Source: Streptomyces sp. HmicA12
GTDB taxonomy: Bacteria > Actinomycetota > Actinomycetes > Streptomycetales > Streptomycetaceae
DNA length: 64,000 nt
NCBI RefSeq assembly: GCF_000373565.1
Contig: NZ_KB891852.1
Span: 248,001 to 312,000 of the forward strand
Direction of reading: 5' to 3'
Shown: positions 43,193 through 51,903 of the stretch, piece after piece
Position numbering within the stretch: the first letter of the stretch is position 1
How the letters are laid out: each line of letters starts with the position of its first letter
Notes under the pieces: model-generated
Databases searched by the model: none
Seen by the model: only the letters and a program-made list of their open reading frames with translations
Told to the model about the DNA's origin: nothing
Position numbers and translations under genes: made by a program

Positions 43193-45238
43193 GTGTCCAA
43201 ACTGACCGACGTGCCCAAACGGATCTTGATCGGGCGCGCACTGCGCAGTGATCGACTGGGAGAAACGCTCCTGTCGAAGCGCATCGCACTCCCCGTTTTC
43301 GCCTCCGACCCGCTGTCCTCCGTCGCGTACGCGCCCGGCGAGGTGCTGCTGGTCCTCTCCATCGCGGGCGTGTCGGCGTACCACTTCAGCCCCTGGATCG
43401 CGGTCGCGGTCGTCGTGCTGATGTTCACGGTCGTCGCCTCGTACCGGCAGAACGTGCACGCCTACCCCAGTGGTGGCGGCGACTACGAGGTGGCCAACGT
43501 CAACCTCGGCCCGAAGGCCGGGCTCACCGTCGCCAGCGCCCTGCTCGTCGACTACGTCCTGACCGTCGCCGTCTCCATCTCCTCCGGCATCGAGAACCTC
43601 GGCTCCGCCGTCCCGTTCGTCGTCGAGCACAAGGTGCTCTGCGCGTGCGCCGTGATCGTGCTGCTCACGGTGATGAACCTGCGCGGTGTGAAGGAGTCCG
43701 GGAAGCTCTTCGCCATCCCGACGTACGTGTTCGTGGCCGGCGTCTTCATCATGATCGCCTGGGGTGCGTTCCGCGGGGTCGTCCTCGGCGACACCATGAA
43801 GGCGCCCACCGCCGACTTCCACATCAAGGCCGAGCACCAGGGCCTCGCGGGCTTCGCGCTCGTCTTCCTGCTGCTGCGCGCGTTCTCCTCCGGGTGCGCC
43901 GCGCTCACCGGTGTCGAGGCGATCTCCAACGGCGTCCCGGCGTTCCGCAAGCCCAAGTCGAAGAACGCGGCGACCACCCTCGCCCTCATGGGCGGCCTCG
44001 CCGTCACCATGTTCTGCGGCATCATCGTCCTCGCGCTCGTGACCGACGTGCGCATGGCCGAACACCCGGCGACCGACCTGATCCACAACGGCGCCGCGGT
44101 CGGTTCCGGTTACGTCCAGAACCCGGTGATCTCCCAGGTCGCGGAGGCCGTCTTCGGCAACGGCAGCTTCCTGTTCATCGTGCTCGCGGCAGCCACCGCG
44201 CTCGTCCTCTTCCTGGCGGCCAACACCGCGTACAACGGCTTCCCGCTGCTCGGCTCGATCCTCGCGCAGGACCGCTACCTGCCGCGTCAGCTGCACACCC
44301 GCGGCGACCGCCTCGCGTTCTCGAACGGCATCGTGCTGCTCGCCGGCGCGGCGATGCTGCTGGTCGTCATCTACGGGGCCGACTCGACCCGCCTGATCCA
44401 GCTCTACATCGTGGGCGTGTTCGTCTCGTTCACGCTGAGCCAGACCGGCATGGTGCGGCACTGGAACCGCCATCTGCGTACGGAGAAGGACCCCAACAAG
44501 CGCCGCCACATGGTCCGCTCCCGCGCGATCAACACCTTCGGCGCCTTCTTCACGGGCCTGGTCCTGGTGGTCGTCCTGTGCACCAAGTTCACCCACGGCG
44601 CCTGGGTCGCGCTGCTCGGCATGTGCATCTTCTACGCGACGATGAGCGCGATCCGTAAGCACTACGACCGGGTCGCCGAGGAGATCGCCGCGCCGGAGAC
44701 CCCGTCCGACGACAGCGTGCGCCCGTCCCGGGTCCACTCGATCGTCCTCGTCTCCAAGATCCACCGCCCGACCCTGCGGGCCCTGGCCTACGCCAAGCTG
44801 ATGCGCACGGACACCCTCGAAGCGCTGAGCGTCAACGTGGACCCGGCCGAGACGAAGGCGCTGCGCGAGGAGTGGGAGCGCCGCGGCATCGACGTACCCC
44901 TCAAGGTCCTCGACTCGCCGTACCGGGAGATCACCCGGCCGATCATCGAGTACGTGAAGAGCCTGCGCCGCGAATCGCCGCGCGACGCGGTCAGCGTGAT
45001 CATCCCCGAGTACGTGGTCGGCCACTGGTACGAGCACCTGCTGCACAATCAGAGCGCCCTGCGGCTCAAGGGACGCCTGCTCTTCACCCCCGGCATCATG
45101 GTCACCTCCGTGCCCTACCAGCTGGAGTCCTCCGAGGCCGCCAAGAAGCGGGCCCGCAGGCGCTCCGAGTGGAACGCGCCGGGTGCGGTGCGCCGCGGAC
45201 CCGTGGAGAAGCGGCCCAAGGAGCCCAGCGCGAAGTAG
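43193..45238 (+). CDS. KimA-like potassium transporter (APC superfamily)
   Basis: 681 residues from a GTG at 43193. Twelve membrane spans (about 40-485) contain segments closely matching Bacillus KimA: SDPLSSVAYAPGEVLL, SYRQNVHAYPSGGGDYEVAN, LLVDYVLTVAVSIS, RAFSSGCAALTGVEAISNG and ANTAYNGFPLLGS. A long cytoplasmic C-terminal domain (about 520-660) with a USP-like fold ends HNQSALRLKGRLLF, as in KimA. KimA is a high-affinity K+/H+ symporter that is inhibited by c-di-AMP. The mycobacterial positional equivalent is Rv2690c. It lies back-to-back with the TrkA-type pair, so those proteins may regulate it. Confidence 0.88.
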   Translation: MSKLTDVPKRILIGRALRSDRLGETLLSKRIALPVFASDPLSSVAYAPGEVLLVLSIAGVSAYHFSPWIAVAVVVLMFTVVASYRQNVHAYPSGGGDYEVANVNLGPKAGLTVASALLVDYVLTVAVSISSGIENLGSAVPFVVEHKVLCACAVIVLLTVMNLRGVKESGKLFAIPTYVFVAGVFIMIAWGAFRGVVLGDTMKAPTADFHIKAEHQGLAGFALVFLLLRAFSSGCAALTGVEAISNGVPAFRKPKSKNAATTLALMGGLAVTMFCGIIVLALVTDVRMAEHPATDLIHNGAAVGSGYVQNPVISQVAEAVFGNGSFLFIVLAAATALVLFLAANTAYNGFPLLGSILAQDRYLPRQLHTRGDRLAFSNGIVLLAGAAMLLVVIYGADSTRLIQLYIVGVFVSFTLSQTGMVRHWNRHLRTEKDPNKRRHMVRSRAINTFGAFFTGLVLVVVLCTKFTHGAWVALLGMCIFYATMSAIRKHYDRVAEEIAAPETPSDDSVRPSRVHSIVLVSKIHRPTLRALAYAKLMRTDTLEALSVNVDPAETKALREEWERRGIDVPLKVLDSPYREITRPIIEYVKSLRRESPRDAVSVIIPEYVVGHWYEHLLHNQSALRLKGRLLFTPGIMVTSVPYQLESSEAAKKRARRRSEWNAPGAVRRGPVEKRPKEPSAK

Positions 45239-45387
45239 CTCCTTGCGGGACAAGGCCCTGGCGAGCGGCCGGGCGACAGCCACGTAGACTGGTGGGCTGT
45301 TGTCCGGCCGCTTTCCTGTGGCCGTACGCGTTCGTTGCGCTGGTTGTTGTTTTTCGTTGTTCCCCCTTACGTACTGGAGCCCCCGCC

Positions 45388-46716
45388 ATGCAGGCAGAAC
45401 CGAAGAAGTCACTGGTGGGGGAGGAGTACGAGGTCGAGGTCGGGCCCGTCGCGCACGGCGGTCACTGCATCGCGCGCACGTCCGAGGGCCAGGTCCTTTT
45501 CGTCCGGCACACGCTGCCCGGCGAGCGGGTCGTGGCCCGGGTGACCGACGGCGAGGAGGGCGCGCGCTTCCTGCGCGCCGACGCCGTGCAGATCCTCGAC
45601 GCGTCCAAGGACCGCGTCGAGGCGCCCTGCCCGTACGCCGGTCCCGGCCGCTGCGGCGGCTGCGACTGGCAGCACGCCAAGCCGGGGGCCCAGCGCCGCC
45701 TCAAGGGCGAGGTCATCGCCGAGCAGCTGCAGCGGCTCGCGGGCCTCACCCCCGAGGACGCCGGCTGGGACGGCACGGTCATGCCGGCCGAGGGCGACAA
45801 GCTCCCGTCGGGCGAGGTGCCGCAGTGGCGCACGCGCGTGCAGTACGCGGTCGACGCGGACGGCAACGCCGGTCTGCGCCGCCACCGCTCGCACGAGGTC
45901 GAGCCGGTCGAGCATTGCATGATCGCCGCCGAGGGCGTCTCGGAGCTGGGCATCGAGCAGCGCGACTGGGCCGGCATGGAGTCGGTCGAGGCGATCGCGG
46001 CGAGCGGTTCGCAGGACCGCATGGTGATCCTGGAGCCCAAGCCCGGCGCCCGCCTGCCCCTCGTCGAACTCGACAAGCCCGTCTCCGTCATGCGCGTGGA
46101 GGAGAAGGACGGCGGCATCCACCGCGTCCACGGCCGCGCCTTCGTGCGCGAGCGCGCCGACGGCCGTACCTACCGGGTCGGCAGCGGCGGCTTCTGGCAG
46201 GTCCACCCGCAGGCCGCCGAGACACTGATGCGCACCGTCATGCAGGGCCTGCTGCCCCGCAAGGGCGACACCGCCCTCGACCTGTACTGCGGCGTCGGCC
46301 TCTTCGCGGGCGCGCTCGCGGACCGGATCGGCGAGAAGGGCGCGGTGCTCGGCATCGAGTCCGGCAAGCGCGCGGTCGAGGACGCCCGGCACAACCTCGC
46401 CTCCTTCGACCGGGTCCGCATCGAGCAGGGCAAGGTCGAGACGGTCCTGCCGCGCACCGGCATCACGGACGTCGACCTGATCGTCCTGGACCCGCCGCGG
46501 GCCGGCGCCGGGAAGAAGACCGTCGCCCACCTCTCGACGCTGGGCGCGCGACGCATCGCGTACGTGGCGTGCGACCCGGCGGCGCTCGCGCGGGACCTGG
46601 GGTACTTCAAGGAGGGCGGGTACCGGGTGCGGACGCTGCGGGCGTTCGATCTGTTCCCGATGACGCATCATGTGGAGTGCGTGGCGATTCTGGAGCCGGT
46701 GAAGAAGGACGACTGA
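45388..46716 (+). CDS. TRAM-domain class I SAM-dependent RNA methyltransferase (TrmA/RlmD family)
   Basis: 442 residues from the ATG at 45388; the open frame upstream is discarded because it runs inside the KimA-like gene. The TRAM RNA-binding domain (about 8-68) is followed by an iron-sulfur-type cysteine cluster CPYAGPGRCGGC (about 80-91), and then the Rossmann methyltransferase. The latter has ALDLYCGVGLFAGAL (about 298-312), DPPRAGAGKK and the catalytic Cys in YVACDPAALARDL. It makes 5-methyluridine in rRNA or tRNA. Equivalent to mycobacterial Rv2689c. An ordinary core gene and the end of the conserved block. Confidence 0.92.
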   Translation: MQAEPKKSLVGEEYEVEVGPVAHGGHCIARTSEGQVLFVRHTLPGERVVARVTDGEEGARFLRADAVQILDASKDRVEAPCPYAGPGRCGGCDWQHAKPGAQRRLKGEVIAEQLQRLAGLTPEDAGWDGTVMPAEGDKLPSGEVPQWRTRVQYAVDADGNAGLRRHRSHEVEPVEHCMIAAEGVSELGIEQRDWAGMESVEAIAASGSQDRMVILEPKPGARLPLVELDKPVSVMRVEEKDGGIHRVHGRAFVRERADGRTYRVGSGGFWQVHPQAAETLMRTVMQGLLPRKGDTALDLYCGVGLFAGALADRIGEKGAVLGIESGKRAVEDARHNLASFDRVRIEQGKVETVLPRTGITDVDLIVLDPPRAGAGKKTVAHLSTLGARRIAYVACDPAALARDLGYFKEGGYRVRTLRAFDLFPMTHHVECVAILEPVKKDD

Positions 46717-46760
46717 CCTTCGGGTTCGGGGGTGGCGGGCGGGACGCGCGGTCTGGCGGG

Positions 46761-47300
46761 GTGTCACTCGGCCGGGCTCGCAGGTCGCCCGGGACGTGGG
46801 CGACGAGCGGCCTGTTCGTCGTCTCGGCGGCGGTCGCCGTGGCCGGTCAACTGCGGCTGACCGGCTGGGCGAAGCGCTGCTGGGAGCCTTCGAGGGCGCT
46901 GGTGTGCGGGCTGGCCGCGATGGGCCTCGCGTTCCTGCCTCCGGCCCTCACCCCGTCCGGTGCCACGGCGGGTGTCGTCGGCGCGCTCGTCGTCGCGGTG
47001 ATCCTGCTGGCCGCCGGCGCGATCGTCTACCCCTTCGAGATGGACACCGTCGTCTCCCTGTCCGGCAACCGGCTCGTGGCCACGCACTACGGGCTCTACA
47101 ACACCGTGTCGGGGCTCGGTATCACCCTCGGCAACCTCGCCATCGGTGCCCTGTGGGACATCGCGGTGCGGCGCGGTGCGCTGTGGCTGCCGTGGCTCGC
47201 TCTGACCGCGACCGGGCTCGCGTGCGCACTCTCCGTCGCCGCGCTCGCCCGTAGCGGCCGCCTCGGCGCACGGAGGGAGCCGCAACTCGTCGCCGCTTGA
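46761..47300 (+). pseudogene. Truncated MFS transporter (C-terminal half only)
   Basis: About 180 residues from an in-frame GTG at 46761 to the stop at 47300, with five to six membrane segments. The segment MDTVVSLSGNRLVATHYGLYNTVSGLGITLGNLAIGAL (split here only for description) is typical of the second half of an MFS transporter; a full-length protein would have about 400 residues. No first half is found upstream, because the TRAM methyltransferase gene ends only 45 bases before. This looks like a deletion remnant, though expression of a half-size protein cannot be excluded. Confidence 0.72.
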
Positions 47301-47356
47301 GGGATGGTGGCGATGACTCCCGGATGCCCCGCCCCGCGGGATCAGTGCGTGCCCCA

Positions 47357-49756
47357 TCAGTGCCCCGACTGCTTCCGCAGGGTCCTCGCGGTGACGGCGA
47401 GCCCGGAGGCGACGGCCGTCAGAAGGGTGACGGTGGCGGCCGTAGTGAGGGTGCCGGTGTTCAGGTGCAGGCCCACGTCGGAGGAGGTGACCTGAGAGAG
47501 CCCGGAGGCCATGCCCATCAGCGGGGGCAGCGTCACGGCGACGCCGAGCACCGTGCCGATGGTCACGACCAGGGCGCTCTCGCCCGCCGAGGCGAGAAGC
47601 AGTTGGCGGGCCGTTCCCCCGGTGGACTTCAGTACGCGGGCATCGTGCCGTCGGCCGTGGGCGGCCATGGCCATGCTGTTCGCCACGGCGATGACGCTGT
47701 AGCCGACGGCGATCACGATGAGCATGGCCGCGAGGCTGTCGGTCAGTTCGGCGTCGGTCTCGTAGTCGGCCAGCGCGTACGCGGCGGCGTCGTGCACGGC
47801 TGTGCCGGGGACCGCGGCTGAGGCCCGGGTGGTTCGGGGGACGAAGATGTCGTCGGTGAGCGCGGCCGGGTCGTGGGCGCGGACCAGGTCACGTGCGACC
47901 ACGAAGTCGCCGCGGGCCGGGTCGTCGGGCAGGACTGCTCCGACGCGCAGCGCGACGGTCGCGCCGTCGGCGAAGCGGATCCGGACTCTCTGGCCCTGCG
48001 CCAAGTCCAATTGAGCGGCGGTGCGTTCGCCGAGGACGGCCTCGCCCGGCTTGCTCCAGCGGAGGTCGCGGCTGCCGAGGACGTCCAGGACCGTCGGACT
48101 GTTGCCGGTGTCCGCGTCCGTGTTCTTGAGCACGAACGCGCGGGTCGGCAGCGCGGCCTTGCCCACCGGGTTGGCGGTGACCACCTCGTCCGTGATGCCC
48201 GGCGTGCCGTGCGAGGTGACGATCGTCTGCCCCTTCACCTTCAGGGCTTCGCCCGCCGGATAGGCCACCCGCATCGTCTCCACCACCCCGCTGAGCAGCA
48301 CCGCGAAGCCGACAGCTGCGATCACCGGGGTCACCAGGGACGCGGCGCGGCGCGGGTGCGCGACGAGCTCGGCCCGGATCAGCACCGGACCCGCCGAGTC
48401 GCCGCGCCGGAACGGGGCCGTCAGCAGCCGGCCGGCCGGTCCGACCAGTACCGGGGTCAGCAGCGCCGCTGCGACGATCAGCGTCATCGTGGCGAAGATC
48501 GCCATGTTGATACGGTCGTCGGCGCCGGAGGTGGCGGTGCCGACGGCGAGGAGCACGCCGAGGGCGAGAGTCGCGAGACCTGCCAGCCAACGGCCGCGTC
48601 CCATCGCGCTGTTGGCCGAACGGCTGTCGAGCAGCGCCTCCATGGGGGCGACCCGGGCGGCTTTGCGGCCCGCGGCCCAGGCACCGACGACGCTGACCCC
48701 GACACCGGTCGCCGCGGCCGTGAGAAGCGGCCAGGCGGCGACGTCGATCCTCATGTCCGGCGGGGTGACGTCGAGGCCGTCGAGGAGCGAGCGCAGCAGG
48801 GGGGTGGCGGCCACCCCGGCCGCGCAGCCGGCGACCGAGCCGAGCAGACCTACCACCGCGGCCTCGCCGAGGATCATGCGGCGGATCTGGGCGGGAGCCG
48901 CGCCCAGGGTGCGCAGCAGGCCGATCTCACGGCGCCGCATCCCGGTCGCCAGGACCAGCAGGGACGCGACCACGAACACCGTGGTGAACAGGCCGAGCAC
49001 AGCCATCGCGCTGATCAACTGGAGTCCCAGGAAACGCTTGTGCTCGATGTACGCGGGCTGCAGCTCGGCCCGTCCGGCGCCGGAGACCACGCCGCCCCGG
49101 TCGCCGACCGCCTTCTCGGCGGCGCTGACGATCGCGCCGGTGTCCGCCCCCTTGCCGGGGATCAGGGCGATGGCCCGGACCCCTGGCTGCTGCCGAGCGG
49201 CGAACGTCTCGCTGAAGTAGTAGCCGGGGCCGTCCACGGTGCCGACGACGGTGAACTGCCTGCGGCCCTGCGTGATGTTGACGGTCAGGTCGCTGCCCAC
49301 GGCCGCGCCCAGGGCACGGTCCACCACGACCTCGTCCGGACCGCGGGGAGCCCGGCCGGCCACCAGCTCGTACGGCGCCGTGCGCGCACTGTCCCAGCCG
49401 TGGCCGGACTCCAGGGCGCCCTCGTCGGCCACCGGTCTGCCGCCCCTGACCGCCTGGGCGTAGAAGGAGCGGTCGAGCACGACCCGGGTCACGCCCGGGA
49501 CTTCGGCGAGCGCGGCCCGCAACGGCCCTGCCTCGGGCGGGCTCCACGGCATCCGGTCCTCGGGGCTGCCGTCCGCGTCGACGGCTTGCTCCGGCAGGAC
49601 CAGGGCGGCGGCGCCCGCGTACCGGGGCTGCACCCTGGGGCGGGAGGAGTCGTAGACGACCAGCGTGGTCGTGATCAGGGCGACGCCCACCAGAACAGCG
49701 GCTAAGGCGCCCAGGAAGGCGGACCAGCGGTCGCGCACGTTCGCAAGGATCAGCAT
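47357..49756 (-). CDS. ABC transporter permease, FtsX/MacB family
   Basis: 799 residues from the ATG at 49756, overlapping the ATPase stop (TGATG). It has an N-terminal span (about 5-30), a large extracellular domain (about 40-245), then three spans with the FtsX signature GMRRREIGLLRTLGAAPAQ (about 285-303). A second FtsX module follows, with spans near 405-460, a long extracellular loop 500-655 and a final set with GRRHDARVLKSTGGTARQLL. Two FtsX units in one chain is the usual design of antimicrobial-peptide or envelope-stress exporters in actinobacteria. Forms an exporter with the ATPase just upstream. Confidence 0.9.
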   Translation of the reverse strand: MLILANVRDRWSAFLGALAAVLVGVALITTTLVVYDSSRPRVQPRYAGAAALVLPEQAVDADGSPEDRMPWSPPEAGPLRAALAEVPGVTRVVLDRSFYAQAVRGGRPVADEGALESGHGWDSARTAPYELVAGRAPRGPDEVVVDRALGAAVGSDLTVNITQGRRQFTVVGTVDGPGYYFSETFAARQQPGVRAIALIPGKGADTGAIVSAAEKAVGDRGGVVSGAGRAELQPAYIEHKRFLGLQLISAMAVLGLFTTVFVVASLLVLATGMRRREIGLLRTLGAAPAQIRRMILGEAAVVGLLGSVAGCAAGVAATPLLRSLLDGLDVTPPDMRIDVAAWPLLTAAATGVGVSVVGAWAAGRKAARVAPMEALLDSRSANSAMGRGRWLAGLATLALGVLLAVGTATSGADDRINMAIFATMTLIVAAALLTPVLVGPAGRLLTAPFRRGDSAGPVLIRAELVAHPRRAASLVTPVIAAVGFAVLLSGVVETMRVAYPAGEALKVKGQTIVTSHGTPGITDEVVTANPVGKAALPTRAFVLKNTDADTGNSPTVLDVLGSRDLRWSKPGEAVLGERTAAQLDLAQGQRVRIRFADGATVALRVGAVLPDDPARGDFVVARDLVRAHDPAALTDDIFVPRTTRASAAVPGTAVHDAAAYALADYETDAELTDSLAAMLIVIAVGYSVIAVANSMAMAAHGRRHDARVLKSTGGTARQLLLASAGESALVVTIGTVLGVAVTLPPLMGMASGLSQVTSSDVGLHLNTGTLTTAATVTLLTAVASGLAVTARTLRKQSGH

Positions 49757-50574
49757 CACGCCTCCAGACGGGTCATCCGGGCGGCGATCGCCGCGGCGTG
49801 GTCGGCGTCGCGGTCCCCGGAGCACCGGTCGAGAGGGAGGCGGTCGCTGATCCGGCCGTCCTTGAGGAAGAGCACGACGTCCGCCGTCGCCGCCGCCAAC
49901 GGGTCGTGCGTGACCATCAGCGTCGTCTGGCCCTCCTGGTCGACGAGCATCCGCATCATCCGCAGCACCTCGCGGGAGGTGACCGTGTCCAGGGCACCGG
50001 TCGGCTCGTCCGCGAAGAGCACGGCGGGGCGGGTGACCAGGGCCCGGGCCAGGGCGACGCGCTGCTGCTGGCCGCCGGACAGTTGGCTGGGGCGGTGCCC
50101 GGCGCGGGCGGTCAGGCCGACGGCGGCCAGTGCACTCGCGACCTGCTCCCGGCTGACCTTGCGGCGCGCGAACCGGGACGGCAGCTCGACGTTCTGCGCC
50201 GCCGTCAGGGACTCCACCAGATTGAACGCCTGGAAGACGAATCCCACGTGGTCACGGCGGAGTTCGGTGCGCTCCTTCTCGCCGCGACCCCCTATGTCCA
50301 CCCCGGCGAGCACGATCCGGCCGTCGGTCGGCTCCTCGAGGCCGGCCGCACACTGCAGCAGCGTCGACTTCCCGGAACCGGAGGGGCCCATGATGGCGGT
50401 GAAGGTGCCACGCGGGAATCCGACGGAAACGCCGTCGAGCGCCGTCACCCTACGCCCGCCAGTGCCATGGATCTTGCGCACGCCCTGCAGCTCGACCGCG
50501 TCCTGCGCGGGAGCTCGCCCCGCGGCTGTCGCTGTCGCAATCGTCGCCGGCGTCGTTGACTTCGCTGTCGTCAT
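49756..50574 (-). CDS. ABC transporter ATP-binding protein (MacB/LolD type)
   Basis: 272 residues. A polar N-terminus (about 25) precedes the NBD: Walker A GPSGSGKST (about 63-71), Q-loop near VFQAFNLV, signature LSGGQQQR (about 163-170), Walker B VLFADEPTG and the H-loop His in MVTHDP. Typical of exporter NBDs paired with FtsX-like permeases. It opens the operon and is divergently transcribed from the kinase/regulator pair, with a palindrome array between them, an arrangement seen for envelope-stress-induced exporters. Confidence 0.92.
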   Translation of the reverse strand: MTTAKSTTPATIATATAAGRAPAQDAVELQGVRKIHGTGGRRVTALDGVSVGFPRGTFTAIMGPSGSGKSTLLQCAAGLEEPTDGRIVLAGVDIGGRGEKERTELRRDHVGFVFQAFNLVESLTAAQNVELPSRFARRKVSREQVASALAAVGLTARAGHRPSQLSGGQQQRVALARALVTRPAVLFADEPTGALDTVTSREVLRMMRMLVDQEGQTTLMVTHDPLAAATADVVLFLKDGRISDRLPLDRCSGDRDADHAAAIAARMTRLEA

Positions 50575-50619
50575 GCGTCGATTTCACTGGTCGGGGCAGG
50601 TGCGGCGCACTGATCCAGC

Positions 50620-50648
50620 CTCTACTTCAGAAGTAGAGCCAGCTCTAC
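50620..50648. promoter_or_regulatory. Overlapping palindromes in the ABC/two-component intergenic region
   Basis: CTCTACTTC-A-GAAGTAGAG (50620-50638) is a perfect dyad. Its right arm is reused in a second perfect dyad, GTAGAGC-CA-GCTCTAC (50633-50648). Three alternating GTAGAG/CTCTAC half-sites therefore lie between the divergent starts (50574 and 50683). Best candidate: the operator of the response regulator encoded at 51888-52535. Confidence 0.65.
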
Positions 50649-50682
50649 CGCGGCGCTCGAGCCGCCCGGCTACCGTGATCAC

Positions 50683-51903
50683 ATGCGTCCGACAACTGCC
50701 TGGCAGGCCATGACCCAGCGCCCGCTGAGCTTCCTGACCTCCAGCTGGCCCTGGCGGTCCCTCGCCTATCTGAGCGGGGGCGTCGTGGTCGGCGCCGCAG
50801 CCGTGCTCTTCTTCGCCCTGGGCCTGGCCGCGGGGATCGCCCTCCTCGTCGTCCTCATCGGCATCGCGCCGCTGGTCGGCCTGGTGCTCGCGTCGACCGT
50901 CGTGGGCCGGGTGGAGCGGCGCCGGCTGCGTCTGGTGGACCTGGACCGGCTGCCCGATCCGCACCGGGCCCCCGACGACCCCGGCCTGCGGGCCTGGGCG
51001 GTCACTCGCCTCAAGGAGCAGGTGACCTGGCGGGAGTTGATGTTCACGCTGCTGTCGGCGGCGGCCCTGTGGTGGCTCGACCTGCTGGTTCTCGGCTTCT
51101 CTTTCGGCCTGCCCGCCGCCACCTTCACCGCGACCGACGGGACCACCTGGCCCTGGACGGTGTTCGGGGCGATCGTGCTGCTCGCCTCGCCCTACACGGT
51201 GACCTCCTGGGCGGGCGCGCGGGCGGCGATGGCCCGCACCTACCTCGCGCCCCGCGACAAGGAGCTCGGGGAGGAGCTGCGCGAGGTGCGCGCCTCACAG
51301 TCGCGGTTGCTCGATGCCTTCGACGCCGAGCGGGTTCGTATAGAACGGGATCTGCACGACGGGGCGCAGCAGCGGCTCGTCTCGCTCGGGATGACCTTGG
51401 GGATGCTGCGCCTCGAAGTTCCCAGCGACTCGACACAGGCCGAGCTGCTGTCCCAGGCGGAGATCCAACTCTCCGCCGCACACAGGGAGTTGCGGTCGTT
51501 GATCCGGGGCCTGAACCCGCCTGTGCTCGCCGATCACGGCCTGGTCGCGGCGATCGAGGACTACGCGGGCCGCTTCCCGATCCCGGTGATGGTGGATCTG
51601 CGGCTGCCCGAGCGGCTGCCCAGGAAGCTGGAGACGACCATGTACTACCTGATCAGTGAGGCGCTGACGAACATCGCCAAGCACAGCGGGGCCCAGCGTG
51701 CCCAGGTGAACGGCCGATGCCATGCCGACCTGCTGACCCTCTACATCCTGGACAACGGTCGCGGCGGGGTCGACCTGGAAGGAGGCACCGGTCTGACCGG
51801 GCTCGCGGACCGGGTGAAGGCGATCGACGGCCGGATACAGGTGTCCAGTCCGGTCGGTGGTCCGACTCTGTTGCACGTGGAGGTTCCGTGTCGCTTCGCC
51901 TGA
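50683..51903 (+). CDS. Membrane sensor histidine kinase (NarL/LiaS-type)
   Basis: 406 residues. The N-terminal half is hydrophobic, with membrane segments near residues 25-75 and 110-190 and only short exterior loops, so the stimulus is probably sensed in the membrane. The DHp helix has His225 in ERDLHDGAQQRL, the HisKA_3 signature. The HATPase has the N box EALTNIAKHS, the D box DNGRGG and the G box GTGLTGLADR. The stop overlaps the response-regulator frame by 16 bases. Divergent from the exporter operon. Confidence 0.9.
   Translation: MRPTTAWQAMTQRPLSFLTSSWPWRSLAYLSGGVVVGAAAVLFFALGLAAGIALLVVLIGIAPLVGLVLASTVVGRVERRRLRLVDLDRLPDPHRAPDDPGLRAWAVTRLKEQVTWRELMFTLLSAAALWWLDLLVLGFSFGLPAATFTATDGTTWPWTVFGAIVLLASPYTVTSWAGARAAMARTYLAPRDKELGEELREVRASQSRLLDAFDAERVRIERDLHDGAQQRLVSLGMTLGMLRLEVPSDSTQAELLSQAEIQLSAAHRELRSLIRGLNPPVLADHGLVAAIEDYAGRFPIPVMVDLRLPERLPRKLETTMYYLISEALTNIAKHSGAQRAQVNGRCHADLLTLYILDNGRGGVDLEGGTGLTGLADRVKAIDGRIQVSSPVGGPTLLHVEVPCRFA

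Noticed and set aside
44872-45387. Upstream extension of the TRAM methyltransferase frame
   Set aside because: It runs through the KimA-like gene; the TRAM domain begins right after the ATG at 45388.
42530-45412. 960-codon minus-strand frame across the KimA-like gene
   Set aside because: The length is striking, but the product is Asp/Arg/His-rich without domains and the opposite strand encodes a well-matched transporter.
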